Origin: Caulobacterales bacterium RIFCSPHIGHO2_01_FULL_70_19
GTDB lineage: Bacteria; Pseudomonadota; Alphaproteobacteria; Caulobacterales; Caulobacteraceae
Length of the DNA: 64,000 bases
NCBI GenBank assembly: GCA_001794825.1
Contig: MGLK01000035.1
Coordinates: forward strand, 1-64,000
Reading direction: 5' to 3'
The notes under the pieces: model-generated
What the model was told of the DNA's origin: nothing
Seen by the model: the letters and a program-made list of their open reading frames with translations, nothing else
Databases searched by the model: none
Part shown: positions 43,871 to 53,978 of the stretch, piece by piece
Layout of the letters: every line of letters starts with the position of its first letter
Numbering within the stretch: the stretch's first letter is position 1
Translations under genes and position numbers: made by a program

Positions 43871-44293
43871 ATGGCCGAAGACCGCACCCAGCAGGGACCG
43901 ACCGGGGGCGTCGCCCCGCACCTGACCATTCCGTCGCGCGGCGGACAGGCGGCGGTCGAATTCTACCAGCGGGCCTTCGGCGCCGAGGTGCTGCGCACCA
44001 TGCCGGCCGAGGACGGCGAGCGTCTGATGCACGCCCACCTGCGCATCAACGGCGGCAGCGTCATGCTGCACGACGAATTCCCCGAGATGAACGGCGAGCA
44101 GGACATCCGGCCGAAAGGCGTGGTGCTGCACCTGCAGGTCGACGACGTCGACGAATGGTGGAACCGGGCCATCGTCGCCGGCGCCGTGCCCGTCTATCCG
44201 CTGGCCGACCAGTTCTGGGGCGACCGCTACGGCCAGCTGCGCGACCCGTTCGGCCACAGCTGGTCGATCGGGGCGCCGATCCGGAAGGGCTGA
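43871..44293 (+). CDS. VOC/PhnB-like protein
   Basis: The 140-residue protein is a single vicinal-oxygen-chelate module of the PhnB/glyoxalase-like type. Typical parts are VAPHLTIPSRGGQAAVEFYQRAFGAEVLRTMP, HAHLRINGGSVMLHDEFPE, and DRYGQLRDPFGHSWSIG. ATG 43871 has GGAGGAGA upstream. Metal ligands are not obvious beyond His in HAHL and the acidic residues. The reaction is unknown. Confidence 0.88.
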   Translation: MAEDRTQQGPTGGVAPHLTIPSRGGQAAVEFYQRAFGAEVLRTMPAEDGERLMHAHLRINGGSVMLHDEFPEMNGEQDIRPKGVVLHLQVDDVDEWWNRAIVAGAVPVYPLADQFWGDRYGQLRDPFGHSWSIGAPIRKG

Positions 44294-44300
44294 GCCCGGC

Positions 44301-45701
<1,401 letters not shown>

Positions 45702-45758
45702 GGGTTCCGCTGGCCTATTCCTGCCCGCCAATTCGACGGGATCAAGGCGTGAGCCAGT

Positions 45759-47060
45759 TCAAACGGTTACGCTTTCCTCACGTTCCGCCCGCCGCGCCAC
45801 GATCCAGCCGATCGCCGCCGCCAGGCCGAGGATGGTCGCGGCGATGTAGAAGGCCAGGCCCGGATCGTACAGGGCGCCGATCAGGGGCGCCGTCCACGGG
45901 CCCAGCTCCGCCACACCATGCGCAAGACCGCCGAACCCGCCGCCCGACGAGCTGGCGTAGATCCAGCCGAAGAACAGCGGCGAGGCCACCCCGGCGATGG
46001 AGGCCACGCTCATGTTGGCGCCCTGCAGCTGCCCCTGCTCGTCGTCGCCGACGCGGCGGGTCATCAGCGCCTGCAGGGTGGGCATGGCCAGCCCCCACAG
46101 GGCGTTCGGCAGCATGGCGGCGACGAAGATCCAACCTGAAGGGGCCCAGCCCATCAGGGCGATCCCCACGGTTCCCCCCGCCAGCCCGAGGATCATCGTG
46201 CCGCGGTCGCCCAAATGCTGCACCACCCGCCCGGTCAGACCGCCCTGCACCGCCATGTCCAGCACGCCGACCATGGCCAGCAGCAGGCCGACCCCCTTCG
46301 GCCCCCAGCCGTAGCGCAGGGCGGCGTACAGCACGAAGACCGCCGAGAAGACGTGGTGGGCGAAGTAGAGCAGGAAGTTCACCACCGCCAGGCCGCTGAG
46401 CTCCGAATGCCGGCGCAGCAGGATCAGGGCCCCGACCGGATTGGCCCGGCGCCAGCTGAAGCGCATCCGCTTCTCGACCGGCAGGCTCTCGGGCAGCACC
46501 AGCAGACCGTACAGGAAGGCCACGCCCGACAGGCCGGCGGCGAACCAGAACGGCACGCGCGGCCCGAACTCGCCGAGGAAGCCGCCCAGCACCGGCCCCA
46601 GCAAGAAGCCGCCGGAGAAGGCGGCCCCGATCAGGCCGTAGGCGCGCGCCCGGCGCTCCGGGGCGGTGATGTCGGCCATGTAGGCGTAGATGGTGGTGAA
46701 GCTGGACGAGGTGACGCCGGCGATGATCCGCCCCACCGCCAGCCACCACAGGTTCGGCGCCACCGCCATCAGGACATAGTCGATCGACAGGCCGGCGCAG
46801 CTGATCAGGATCACCGGCCGGCGGCCGTACTGGTCGGACAGGGAGCCGATGATCGGGGAGCAGAGGAACTGCATTCCCGCCCAGAGGGCGACGAAGACGC
46901 CGTTGATCCAGCCGGCCTCGGCGTTGGAGCCGACGAAGTCGACGATCAGCTGCGGCAGTACCGGGATGATGATCCCCATCGCCACGATGTCGAGCACCGC
47001 CGTCACGAAGATGAAGGCGAGCGCGGCGCGCTTGGTGCGGAGGCGGGTGAGGACGGACAT
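45759..47060 (-). CDS. MFS transporter, TCR/Tet type
   Basis: The 433-residue protein has 12 predicted membrane segments. Motif [15 protein letters not shown] lies between TM2 and TM3, TM1 holds [17 protein letters not shown], and TM5 contains [22 protein letters not shown] (motif C), as in drug:H+ antiporters related to TetA. Whether it exports tetracycline cannot be told. I place the start at ATG 47060, since the preceding frame is basic and lacks the membrane start. Confidence 0.9.
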   Translation of the reverse strand: MSVLTRLRTKRAALAFIFVTAVLDIVAMGIIIPVLPQLIVDFVGSNAEAGWINGVFVALWAGMQFLCSPIIGSLSDQYGRRPVILISCAGLSIDYVLMAVAPNLWWLAVGRIIAGVTSSSFTTIYAYMADITAPERRARAYGLIGAAFSGGFLLGPVLGGFLGEFGPRVPFWFAAGLSGVAFLYGLLVLPESLPVEKRMRFSWRRANPVGALILLRRHSELSGLAVVNFLLYFAHHVFSAVFVLYAALRYGWGPKGVGLLLAMVGVLDMAVQGGLTGRVVQHLGDRGTMILGLAGGTVGIALMGWAPSGWIFVAAMLPNALWGLAMPTLQALMTRRVGDDEQGQLQGANMSVASIAGVASPLFFGWIYASSSGGGFGGLAHGVAELGPWTAPLIGALYDPGLAFYIAATILGLAAAIGWIVARRAEREESVTV

Positions 47061-47190
47061 GGCGAGGCTCGGAAGGGAGCGCCTTCTACCCGAGCCGGAG
47101 GCGCGGGTCAGCCGTCCGGAACGGCTTGTTGCCAAAGCTTAATGCGAAGCCGGATTGCGCCGCCGGCCGGTTCACGTTCAACCTGACCGT

Positions 47191-48102
47191 ATGACCGCCG
47201 TTATCGAAACCCGTGGACTGACCAAGACCTACGGAGCCGTGCGCGCCCTCGACGGGCTGGACCTGACCATCCCGCGCGGCGGGGTCTACGGGGTGCTGGG
47301 GCCGAACGGGGCCGGCAAGTCGACCCTGTTCCGCATCCTGCTGGGCCTGATCCGGCCGACGACGGGCGAGGCCCGGGTGATGGGCGGGCCGGTCAACGAG
47401 GTCAGCCACATGCGTCGCATGGGCTCGATGATCGAGACGCCGCGCTTCCCGCCCTACATGACCGCCCGCCAGGTGCTGCGCTGGCTGGCGCTTGAGCACG
47501 GCATCGGCCGCTCGACGGACATCCCGCACTGGCTGCAACGCGTCGGCCTCACGGAAGCGGCGGACCGGCGGGTGCGCGGCTTCTCGGTCGGCATGATGCA
47601 GCGGCTCGGCGTCGCCGCCGCCCTGATGAGCCGGCCGGAGCTGGTGATCCTGGACGAACCGACCAGCGGCATGGATCCCCCCGGCATCCAGGAGATGCGC
47701 GCCCTGATCCGCTCGCTCGCAACGGACGACGGCGTCACCGTGGTGCTGGCCAGCCACCAGCTGCTGGAGGTGCAGCGGGTCTGCGATCGCGTCGCCATTC
47801 TCGACAAGGGGCGGCTGGTGCGCGAGGGGGCGGTCAGCGAACTCACCGCCATCGGCGAGCGGCTTCGCCTCTCGGCCGGGCCGGTGGAGCGGGTGCTGGA
47901 GGTGCTGGGCGCGAACGGGAGCCGCGACGGCGACGCGGTGCTGGCCGACGTGTCCCGCGCCGAGGGCCCGGCCCTGATCCGCGCCCTCGTCGAACGGGGC
48001 GTCGACATTCACGAAGCCCGCTGGGTCGGCGCCGATCTGGAGAGCATCTTCTTCACCGAAACGGGCGCGGTCCAGGCTCCGGAGACGATCCATGCTGGTT
48101 GA
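47191..48102 (+). CDS. ABC transporter ATP-binding protein
   Basis: The 303-residue ATPase has Walker A GPNGAGKST at residues 37-45, the signature FSVGMMQRL, Walker B LVILDEPTSGMDP and the switch His in ASHQ. The signature is of the drug-exporter/Bcr type. A C-terminal extension of about 90 residues resembles that of CcmA/NatA-like exporters. It overlaps the permease gene by 11 bases. The exported substrate is unknown. Confidence 0.92.
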   Translation: MTAVIETRGLTKTYGAVRALDGLDLTIPRGGVYGVLGPNGAGKSTLFRILLGLIRPTTGEARVMGGPVNEVSHMRRMGSMIETPRFPPYMTARQVLRWLALEHGIGRSTDIPHWLQRVGLTEAADRRVRGFSVGMMQRLGVAAALMSRPELVILDEPTSGMDPPGIQEMRALIRSLATDDGVTVVLASHQLLEVQRVCDRVAILDKGRLVREGAVSELTAIGERLRLSAGPVERVLEVLGANGSRDGDAVLADVSRAEGPALIRALVERGVDIHEARWVGADLESIFFTETGAVQAPETIHAG

Positions 48103-48958
48103 TGCCCTGGCCTCCGAAACCTATCGCCTGCTGCGCAACCGCATGACCGTCTTCTGGAGCGTGGTGTTCGTGCCGCTGATGTTCGCGGTCGGCGGGGTGA
48201 TCTATCACCTCGTCAACAAGAACCAGGGCGACGCCGCCGCCGCGGCCGCGGGCCTGCCCACGACCGGGGCGGGATCGCCGCTCAACCTCGCGGAATTCCT
48301 CACCTTCGGGGCCAACCAGATCGCCAACGGCGCCCTGATGACCTTCATGCTGATCGCCGCCGCCACGGTCTACGCCGGCGACTACCGCTGGGAGACGTGG
48401 CGACTGATCAGCGCCCGCAACAGCCGCACCGCGCTGATCCTCGGCAAGGTCGGGACGATGAAGCTGTTGGCCCTCGCCGCCTCCGTGGCCATGCTGATCG
48501 CGGCCTTCGTCTATTATCTCGCCCAGGCGCTGGTGTTCGAGCGGCCGCCGACCTTCTCCCTCGGCGCCGCCGAGGCCGGCGACGCCGCCCTGATCTGGCT
48601 GCTGTCGTTCGTCCGCCTCGTCCAGTACGGCCTCATCGCCCTGCTGACCGCGGTCCTCACCCGCTCGCTGCTCGCGGCCCTGTTCGTGCCCTGGGCGCTG
48701 GGCTTCGGCCAGTCGATCCTCGGCGCTCCGCCGGTGATGATGCTGCTGAAGCTGCACCCCGACGGCTGGCCCGCACAGCTGCTGATGCCGGGCTTGGCCT
48801 ACGACACGCTGAAGAACCTCGTCTCACCCGGCGCCGCGCGGGTCATGTCGACCGAGGCCGCCCTGTGGCCGGCGCTGGCCAGCCTGGCCTTGTGGTGCGT
48901 GGTCCCCCTCGGCCTGGCCCTGCTGCTGTTCCGGCGGCAGGACCTGTCGAAGGAGTAG
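48092..48958 (+). CDS. ABC transporter permease
   Basis: The 288-residue protein has about six membrane segments, the first at residues 19-41 and the last near the C-terminus, with a periplasmic loop after TM1. The pattern fits ABC-2 type permeases. It overlaps the ATPase gene by 11 bases, so the two are probably made together. EAALWPALASLALWCVVPLGLALLLFRRQDLSKE forms the final segment and cytosolic tail. Confidence 0.88.
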   Translation: MLVDALASETYRLLRNRMTVFWSVVFVPLMFAVGGVIYHLVNKNQGDAAAAAAGLPTTGAGSPLNLAEFLTFGANQIANGALMTFMLIAAATVYAGDYRWETWRLISARNSRTALILGKVGTMKLLALAASVAMLIAAFVYYLAQALVFERPPTFSLGAAEAGDAALIWLLSFVRLVQYGLIALLTAVLTRSLLAALFVPWALGFGQSILGAPPVMMLLKLHPDGWPAQLLMPGLAYDTLKNLVSPGAARVMSTEAALWPALASLALWCVVPLGLALLLFRRQDLSKE

Positions 48959-48974
48959 GCGCCTCCTCCGGGGC

Positions 48975-49060
48975 GTATCCACCAGATCCACCCCGTCCAC
49001 CCCGTCCACGCGGACCGTCGCTCTTGTCCACGCGGTCATATCGCGCCTGTCCACCCGGGG
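48975..49060. repeat. cluster of TCCAC motifs
   Basis: Six TCCAC units occur in 86 bases between two convergent genes. TTGTCCACG matches the DnaA box consensus TTATCCACA at 7 of 9 positions, and GTATCCACC and CTGTCCACC are weaker. No stem-loop dominates. It may be a protein-binding cluster or a chance low-complexity stretch. Confidence 0.35.
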
Positions 49061-49070
49061 CGGAGCGCCT

Positions 49071-49553
49071 TCAGCCGCCGGGCGTCAGCCGCTTCTCCAT
49101 CCACACGTCAGCGCGGACGTAGGGGCTGGGCCGCGGCGGCAGGTCGACGAAGCCGAAGCTGCGGTACAGCGCGCCCGCCGGCTTCAGCGTGCTGCTGGTC
49201 TCGAGGTAAAGCCGCGGCGCCCCGGCGGCCCGGGCCGCGGCCTCGCAGGCCTCCAGCAGCCGGCGTCCGAGCCCGAGGCCCCGTGCGGCCGGCGCGACGG
49301 TCATCTTCGCCACCTCGAAGCCGCCGTCCTCCATCGGCATCAGCGCACAGCAGCCGATCGCCTCCCCCGCCCGTTCGGCCATGAAGATCCGCCCGCCGGG
49401 GGCCAGGATCACGCCTTCGGGATCGTCGATCACCTTGCGATCCTTGGCTTCCACGGCGAAGCCGCCTTCGGCCAGCCAGCCCTCGTTCAGCGCCTTCCAG
49501 GCGGCGGCGTGATCGGGCCGGTAGTCGACGATCTGGACCGGGGCGAATTGCAT
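49071..49553 (-). CDS. GNAT family acetyltransferase
   Basis: This 160-residue acetyltransferase has the acetyl-CoA-binding block VAKMTVAPAARGLGLGRRLLEACEAAARAAG (residues 79-109) and LYLETSSTLKPAGALYRSFGF at the end, both typical of GNAT enzymes. No substrate motif is visible. It is the first gene left of the DUF4180 gene and on the same strand. Confidence 0.9.
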   Translation of the reverse strand: MQFAPVQIVDYRPDHAAAWKALNEGWLAEGGFAVEAKDRKVIDDPEGVILAPGGRIFMAERAGEAIGCCALMPMEDGGFEVAKMTVAPAARGLGLGRRLLEACEAAARAAGAPRLYLETSSTLKPAGALYRSFGFVDLPPRPSPYVRADVWMEKRLTPGG

Positions 49554-49612
49554 CAGGCCGTTTCCGTGTCTCCGGCCTTACCTCTGCCGCCACGGCTGCG
49601 GATTGGGAAGGC

Positions 49613-49981
49613 TCATCGGGCGGAGAGTCGCGATTCGAGCGAAGGCAGGTCGGGCACAAACCAGACCCGGTCGCCGGCGTTGGACTCGCGAACGAAGTCG
49701 CGCAGGGCGTCGCTCCCCGCCATCTCCATCGAGATGTCTCCGACGATCGCCAATCTGACCTGATAGGTGACGAACTTCTGGATCACGGCCCCGGCGATGC
49801 CCGTGCGCAGTCGAAGGAAGCCCTCGCCCAGCCGCGCCACGGGCAAGGCCAGCCAGTCGGCCCCCTGCCCCCAAAGCCCGCCAATCAGATCCACGGCGTC
49901 GGCTTCCGATGCGATGGGCGCCCCCTCCGCAGGACACAGGAAGACCGGCTGGCCGCCGAACAGTCTTGTTTCGCCGTCCAT
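49613..49981 (-). CDS. DUF4180 protein
   Basis: The 122-residue protein starts at ATG 49981 with GGAGG six bases upstream. EADAVDLIGGLWGQGADWLALPVARLGEGFLRLRTGIAGAVIQKFVTYQVRLAIVGDIS and the ending DFVRESNAGDRVWFVPDL are the conserved blocks of DUF4180. No enzymatic residue set is obvious. It lies just after the ribosomal operon terminator on the same strand. Confidence 0.85.
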   Translation of the reverse strand: MDGETRLFGGQPVFLCPAEGAPIASEADAVDLIGGLWGQGADWLALPVARLGEGFLRLRTGIAGAVIQKFVTYQVRLAIVGDISMEMAGSDALRDFVRESNAGDRVWFVPDLPSLESRLSAR

Positions 49982-49998
49982 TCCGCCCCTCCAAGGAG

Positions 49999-50032
49999 AA
50001 AAGGGCGGCGGATCGTTCGACCCGCCGCCCTT
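49999..50032 (-). terminator. strong intrinsic terminator of the ribosomal operon
   Basis: On the minus strand AAGGGCGGCGG (50032-50022) pairs with CCGCCGCCCTT (50011-50001) around ten bases, an 11-bp GC-rich stem, followed by TTTT and further pyrimidines. It lies 23 bases after the rplQ stop. It should end most transcripts from the S10-spc-alpha operon. Confidence 0.85.
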
Positions 50033-50055
50033 CGTTGCCCCGACGAGGAAGCCGA

Positions 50056-50475
50056 TCAGGCTTCGTCGTCGCCCTCGAACGCCTGGACCGGACCCGAGTC
50101 CTTGCCCTTGGCGTCCACGTCCCGGTCGACGAACTCGATCACGGCCATCGGCGCATTGTCGCCGTGGCGGAAGCCCGCCTTCATGATGCGGATGTAGCCG
50201 CCGTTGCGCTCGGCGTAACGGGGCGCGAGCGTGTCGAACAGCTTGCCGACCTGGGTCACGTCGCGCACCTGGCTGATGGCCTGGCGACGGGCGTGCAGGT
50301 CGCCCTTCTTGCCGAGCGTGACCAGCTTCTCGACGAACGGCCGCAGCTCCTTGGCCTTGGGCAGGGTCGTCGTGATCTGCTCGTGCTTGATCAGCGAGGC
50401 GGCCATGTTGGCGAACATCGCGGTGCGGTGGCTGGCCGTGCGGCCGAGCTTGCGATAGGCGGCGCCGTGGCGCAT
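50056..50475 (-). CDS. rplQ: 50S ribosomal protein L17
   Basis: The 139-residue protein begins [32 protein letters not shown], the conserved L17 start, and contains [11 protein letters not shown]-type [19 protein letters not shown]. The acidic tail (about 120-139, [21 protein letters not shown]) is an extension common in alphaproteobacteria. L17 lies at the peptide exit region of the 50S subunit. It is the last gene of the operon and follows rpoA after 106 bases. Confidence 0.97.
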   Translation of the reverse strand: MRHGAAYRKLGRTASHRTAMFANMAASLIKHEQITTTLPKAKELRPFVEKLVTLGKKGDLHARRQAISQVRDVTQVGKLFDTLAPRYAERNGGYIRIMKAGFRHGDNAPMAVIEFVDRDVDAKGKDSGPVQAFEGDDEA

Positions 50476-50581
50476 CGGGGTCTCTCCTACTCAACCCTGG
50501 TTTCCGCAATACCTCTGCGGACCTTGGGCTCTCTCATTCTAACCGCTCCGCGACCCGCGGGTCTTGGGCGGAGGGTTGAAA

Positions 50582-51601
50582 CTAGATCTGGTCGTCGAAC
50601 TTCTTGGCCAGGTCTTCGATGTTCTCCGGCGGCCAGTTCGGCACGTCCATGCCGAGGCTGAGGCCCATGGTCGCCAGCACTTCCTTGATCTCGTTCAGCG
50701 ACTTGCGCCCGAAGTTCGGGGTGCGAAGCATCTCGCCCTCGGTCTTCTGGATCAGGTCGCCGATGTAGACGATGTTGTCGTTCTTCAGGCAGTTGGCCGA
50801 ACGAACCGACAGCTCCAGCTCGTCCACCTTCTTCAGCAGGGCCGGGTTGAACGGCAGGTCGGGCTTGCCGTCCGCCGCCTCGACCGCCTTCTTCGGCTCG
50901 TCGAAGGTGATGAAGATCTGCAGCTGGTCCTGGAGGATGCGCGAGGCGTAGGCCACGGCGTCCACCGGCGAGACCGCGCCGTTGGTTTCGACTTCCAGCA
51001 CCAGCTTGTCGTAGTCCAGCGACTGGCCCTGACGGGTCGGCTCGACGCGATAGGCGACGCGCTTGACCGGCGAGTACAGGGCGTCGACGGCGATCAGCCC
51101 GATCGGCGCGTCTTCCGGACGGTTGAACTCGGAGGCGACGTAGCCCTTGCCGTTCTGGACGGTCAGCTCCATGCGCACCGAGGCGCCGTCGTCGAGGGTG
51201 CAGATCACGTGATCCGGGTTCAGCACCTCGATGTCCGACGGGACGTCGATCTGGCCGGCGGTCACCGGGCCAGGGCCGGTGGCGCGCAGGGTCATGCGCT
51301 TCGGGCCCTCGGCGTGCATGCGCAGGGCCAGCTGCTTGATGTTCAGGACGATGTCGACGACGTCTTCCCGCACGCCTTCCAGCGAGGAGAATTCGTGGAC
51401 GACGCCGTCGATCTGGATGGCGGTCACCGCCGCGCCTTGCAGCGACGACAGGAGAACGCGGCGCAGGGCGTTGCCGAGCGTCACGCCGAAACCGCGTTCG
51501 AGGGGCTCGGCGACCAGGCGCGCCTTGCGCTGCGGGTCGGAGCTCGCCTCGATCTGCGGCTTCTCGGGACGGATCAGCTCTTGCCAGTTACGTTCGATCA
51601 T
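50582..51601 (-). CDS. rpoA: RNA polymerase alpha subunit
   Basis: This 339-residue subunit has an N-terminal dimerisation domain containing [17 protein letters not shown]-type [24 protein letters not shown] and IALQIDG-type residues. The C-terminal alphaCTD has [47 protein letters not shown], which binds UP elements and activators. Length and order are as expected between rpsK and rplQ. Confidence 0.97.
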   Translation of the reverse strand: MIERNWQELIRPEKPQIEASSDPQRKARLVAEPLERGFGVTLGNALRRVLLSSLQGAAVTAIQIDGVVHEFSSLEGVREDVVDIVLNIKQLALRMHAEGPKRMTLRATGPGPVTAGQIDVPSDIEVLNPDHVICTLDDGASVRMELTVQNGKGYVASEFNRPEDAPIGLIAVDALYSPVKRVAYRVEPTRQGQSLDYDKLVLEVETNGAVSPVDAVAYASRILQDQLQIFITFDEPKKAVEAADGKPDLPFNPALLKKVDELELSVRSANCLKNDNIVYIGDLIQKTEGEMLRTPNFGRKSLNEIKEVLATMGLSLGMDVPNWPPENIEDLAKKFDDQI

Positions 51602-51688
51602 AGGTGTCCCTCGAAACGGGTTTCGCCGATCCCCCTCGCCTCGTCAGGAAAGGCGGGACCGGCGCAGAAAGGTAGTCGACGTCGTCGC

Positions 51689-52078
51689 TTAGACGCGGCG
51701 GCGCTTGGGCGGACGGCAGCCGTTGTGCGGCATCGGCGTCACGTCGCGGATGGTCGTGATGGTCATGCCGACGGCCTGCAGGGCCCGCAGGGCCGACTCG
51801 CGGCCCGAACCCGGACCCGAGACGTTGACTTCCAGCGTCTTCACGCCGTGCTCGGCGGCCTTCCGGCCGGCGTCCTCGGCGGCCATCTGGGCGGCGTACG
51901 GGGTCGACTTGCGCGAGCCCTTGAAGCCCATGTGCCCGGCCGACGACCAGGAGATGGCGTTCCCCTGCGCGTCGGTGATGGTCACCATGGTGTTGTTGAA
52001 GCTGGCGTTCACATGCGCCACGCCCGAGGTGATGTTCTTGCGTTCGCGGCGCTTAACGCGACCCGGTTCCTTGGCCAT
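51689..52078 (-). CDS. rpsK: 30S ribosomal protein S11
   Basis: The 129-residue protein has the S11 blocks [46 protein letters not shown] and the end [23 protein letters not shown]. It forms part of the 30S platform near the mRNA exit. It lies 16 bases after rpsM. Confidence 0.97.
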   Translation of the reverse strand: MAKEPGRVKRRERKNITSGVAHVNASFNNTMVTITDAQGNAISWSSAGHMGFKGSRKSTPYAAQMAAEDAGRKAAEHGVKTLEVNVSGPGSGRESALRALQAVGMTITTIRDVTPMPHNGCRPPKRRRV

Positions 52079-52094
52079 CGGTCAGGTCTTTCTC

Positions 52095-52463
52095 TTACTT
52101 CTTCTTGCCGGCGATCGGCTTGGCCGGACCCTTGCGGGTGCGGGCGTTGGTGTGCGTGCGCTGGCCGCGCACCGGCAGGCCCTTGCGGTGGCGCAGGCCG
52201 CGGTAGCAGGCCAGGTCCATCAGGCGCTTGATGTTCATCGAGGTTTCGCGGCGCAGGTCGCCCTCGACCGTGTGGTCGCGGTCGATCGTCTCGCGGATCT
52301 GCAGGACCTCGGCGTCGGTCAGCTGGTTCACGCGGCGGGCGGGCTCGATGCCGACCTTCTCGGTGATTTCCTTCGCAGCGGCCGGGCCGATGCCGTGGAT
52401 GTACTGAAGCGCGATTTCGACGCGCTTGTTGGTCGGGATGTTGACGCCAGCGATACGGGCCAC
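52095..52463 (-). CDS. rpsM: 30S ribosomal protein S13
   Basis: The true start is GTG 52463 with GGAGAGC upstream, giving the canonical [19 protein letters not shown]; a longer frame adds 16 residues with no counterpart in S13. The protein has 122 residues, with the helix-two-turn-helix motif and the basic end [24 protein letters not shown] that contacts tRNA. It belongs to the head of the 30S subunit. The TonB-like gene precedes it. Confidence 0.96.
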   Translation of the reverse strand: MARIAGVNIPTNKRVEIALQYIHGIGPAAAKEITEKVGIEPARRVNQLTDAEVLQIRETIDRDHTVEGDLRRETSMNIKRLMDLACYRGLRHRKGLPVRGQRTHTNARTRKGPAKPIAGKKK

Positions 52464-52603
52464 GAAGCTCTCCAGATACGCGTGTGCGGACGCAACAAAC
52501 GCTCCGGTCAACAGACCAGGAGCGTTACGCGCCCTTCGCGGAAGCGCGCCTTATACAGGGGATTCAGCTTCCGTCAACGGGAGACAGGCCCGCGACGCGG
52601 ACT

Positions 52604-53320
52604 CTAGCGCCGCGGCGGGCCGAACTCCACGCCGAAGACGCCGCGCTGGCCGGCGACCGGTTCGCCGCCGCGCGTCGGCGGCCGGACGCGGAAATAGGCG
52701 GCCGAGCGCAGGGCGGCCTCGCCGAAGCCCATGCCGGCCGGCGTCTCGCGCAGCAGGCGGCAGTTCTCGAGCCGCTGGTCGAGGCGGATCTCGCACGACA
52801 TTTCAGCGCGGCCCGACTGGCGCGCGGCCAGGGCGGCGCGCGGGTGTTCGCGGCGCACCTCGGCGAGGGTCGGTCCGCGCACGATCATGAACGGCATGCC
52901 CGAGCCGGGGCCGGAGCCCGTCCCCTCGCCGCTCCCCGCGCCGGTCCCCTCCCCGCCCAGGCCGAAGCCGGGCGCCGGCGACGGCGCCGGCGCGATCCCG
53001 ACGGTCAGCTCCGGAGCCGGCGCCTGCACCGGCGGCGCCGGCAGTTCGGGCCGGGCTTCGGGCCGCGGCGGCGGCGTATGGATGCGCGAGGCGGCGGCGG
53101 GGGCCCCGCCTCCGGCCTCAGGCGCGGGCTCGGCCGGCGGCGGAGGGGGTTCAGGCGGCGGCGGCCGGAACAGCACCGCCTCGATGACCGGCGGCAGCAT
53201 CGGCGGCGGCGACGGCTGGGTGCGCGCGATCGCGAGGAACACGCCGACGTGCAGGACGGCGATGGCGGCGGCCACGCCGAGATTGCGCACCGGCGGACGC
53301 TTGAGAGTCTGCAGGGCCAT
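52604..53320 (-). CDS. TonB-like energy transducer inside the ribosomal operon
   Basis: The 238-residue protein has a basic N-terminus, one membrane segment (about 15-33, LGVAAAIAVLHVGVFLAIA), a long proline-rich periplasmic stretch (about 38-130) with Gly/Ser repeats, and a C-terminal part with MSCEIRLDQRLENCRLLRETPAGMGFGEAALRSAAYF similar to the TonB C-terminal fold. Two cysteines may form a disulfide. ATG 53320 is preferred because the segment begins soon after. It lies between adk and rpsM on the same strand, which is not the usual operon content. Confidence 0.8.
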   Translation of the reverse strand: MALQTLKRPPVRNLGVAAAIAVLHVGVFLAIARTQPSPPPMLPPVIEAVLFRPPPPEPPPPPAEPAPEAGGGAPAAASRIHTPPPRPEARPELPAPPVQAPAPELTVGIAPAPSPAPGFGLGGEGTGAGSGEGTGSGPGSGMPFMIVRGPTLAEVRREHPRAALAARQSGRAEMSCEIRLDQRLENCRLLRETPAGMGFGEAALRSAAYFRVRPPTRGGEPVAGQRGVFGVEFGPPRR

Positions 53321-53392
53321 GTTCACACGCGGACTATGCCACATGCGCCATGAACGCGCCGGGGGCCGAAAGGTCAGCCGCCGTTCAGCCTG

Positions 53393-53953
53393 TCAGGCGA
53401 GGGCGGCGTCCAGCGCCCGGGACACCTGGTCGATCGAGCCCATGCCGTCGATCTCGACCAGCTTGCCCTGCGCTTCGTAGTACGGCAGCAGCGGCGCGGT
53501 GTTGCGGTTGTAGACCGCCAACCGCTCCTTGAAGGTCTCCGGATTGTCGTCCGGCCGGCCCTGCTCGGCGAAGCGCTTGCCGATGCGCGCGGTCAGGGCC
53601 TCGTCGTCGACGCACAGACGGACCACGCGGTCGATCCGGCTGCCGCGCCCGGCCAGCATGGCGTCCAGGGCCTCGGCCTGGGCCACGGTGCGCGGGAAGC
53701 CGTCGAAGATGGCGCCGCCGGCGGCCTCCGCTTCGGGCAGGCGCGCCTCGATCAGGGCGATGACGATCTCGTCGGTGACCAGGTCGCCGCGGGCCAGCAC
53801 GTCCTTCACCTTCAGGCCCAGCTCGGAGCCCGAGGCGATCGCCGCGCGCAGCATGTCGCCGGTCGACAGCTGGACCATGCCGCGGGTGTCGACCAGACGC
53901 TTGGCCTGGGTGCCCTTGCCGGCCGCAGGCGGCCCGAACAGGATCAGGTTCAT
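53393..53953 (-). CDS. adk: adenylate kinase
   Basis: Adk equilibrates ATP, AMP and ADP. The 186-residue length is the short form lacking the extended LID domain. The P-loop GPPAAGKGT is at residues 7-15, with FDGFPRTVAQAEALD as the AMP-binding block and IDRVVRLCVDDEALTARIGKR as the short LID. It follows secY closely, the standard place in this operon. Confidence 0.96.
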   Translation of the reverse strand: MNLILFGPPAAGKGTQAKRLVDTRGMVQLSTGDMLRAAIASGSELGLKVKDVLARGDLVTDEIVIALIEARLPEAEAAGGAIFDGFPRTVAQAEALDAMLAGRGSRIDRVVRLCVDDEALTARIGKRFAEQGRPDDNPETFKERLAVYNRNTAPLLPYYEAQGKLVEIDGMGSIDQVSRALDAALA

Positions 53954-53978
53954 CGTCGCCCTCCCCGAGCGTTCGTGG

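Noticed and set aside
52464-52511. Longer S13 start
   Set aside because: The canonical S13 N-terminus begins at GTG 52463 with its own ribosome binding site.
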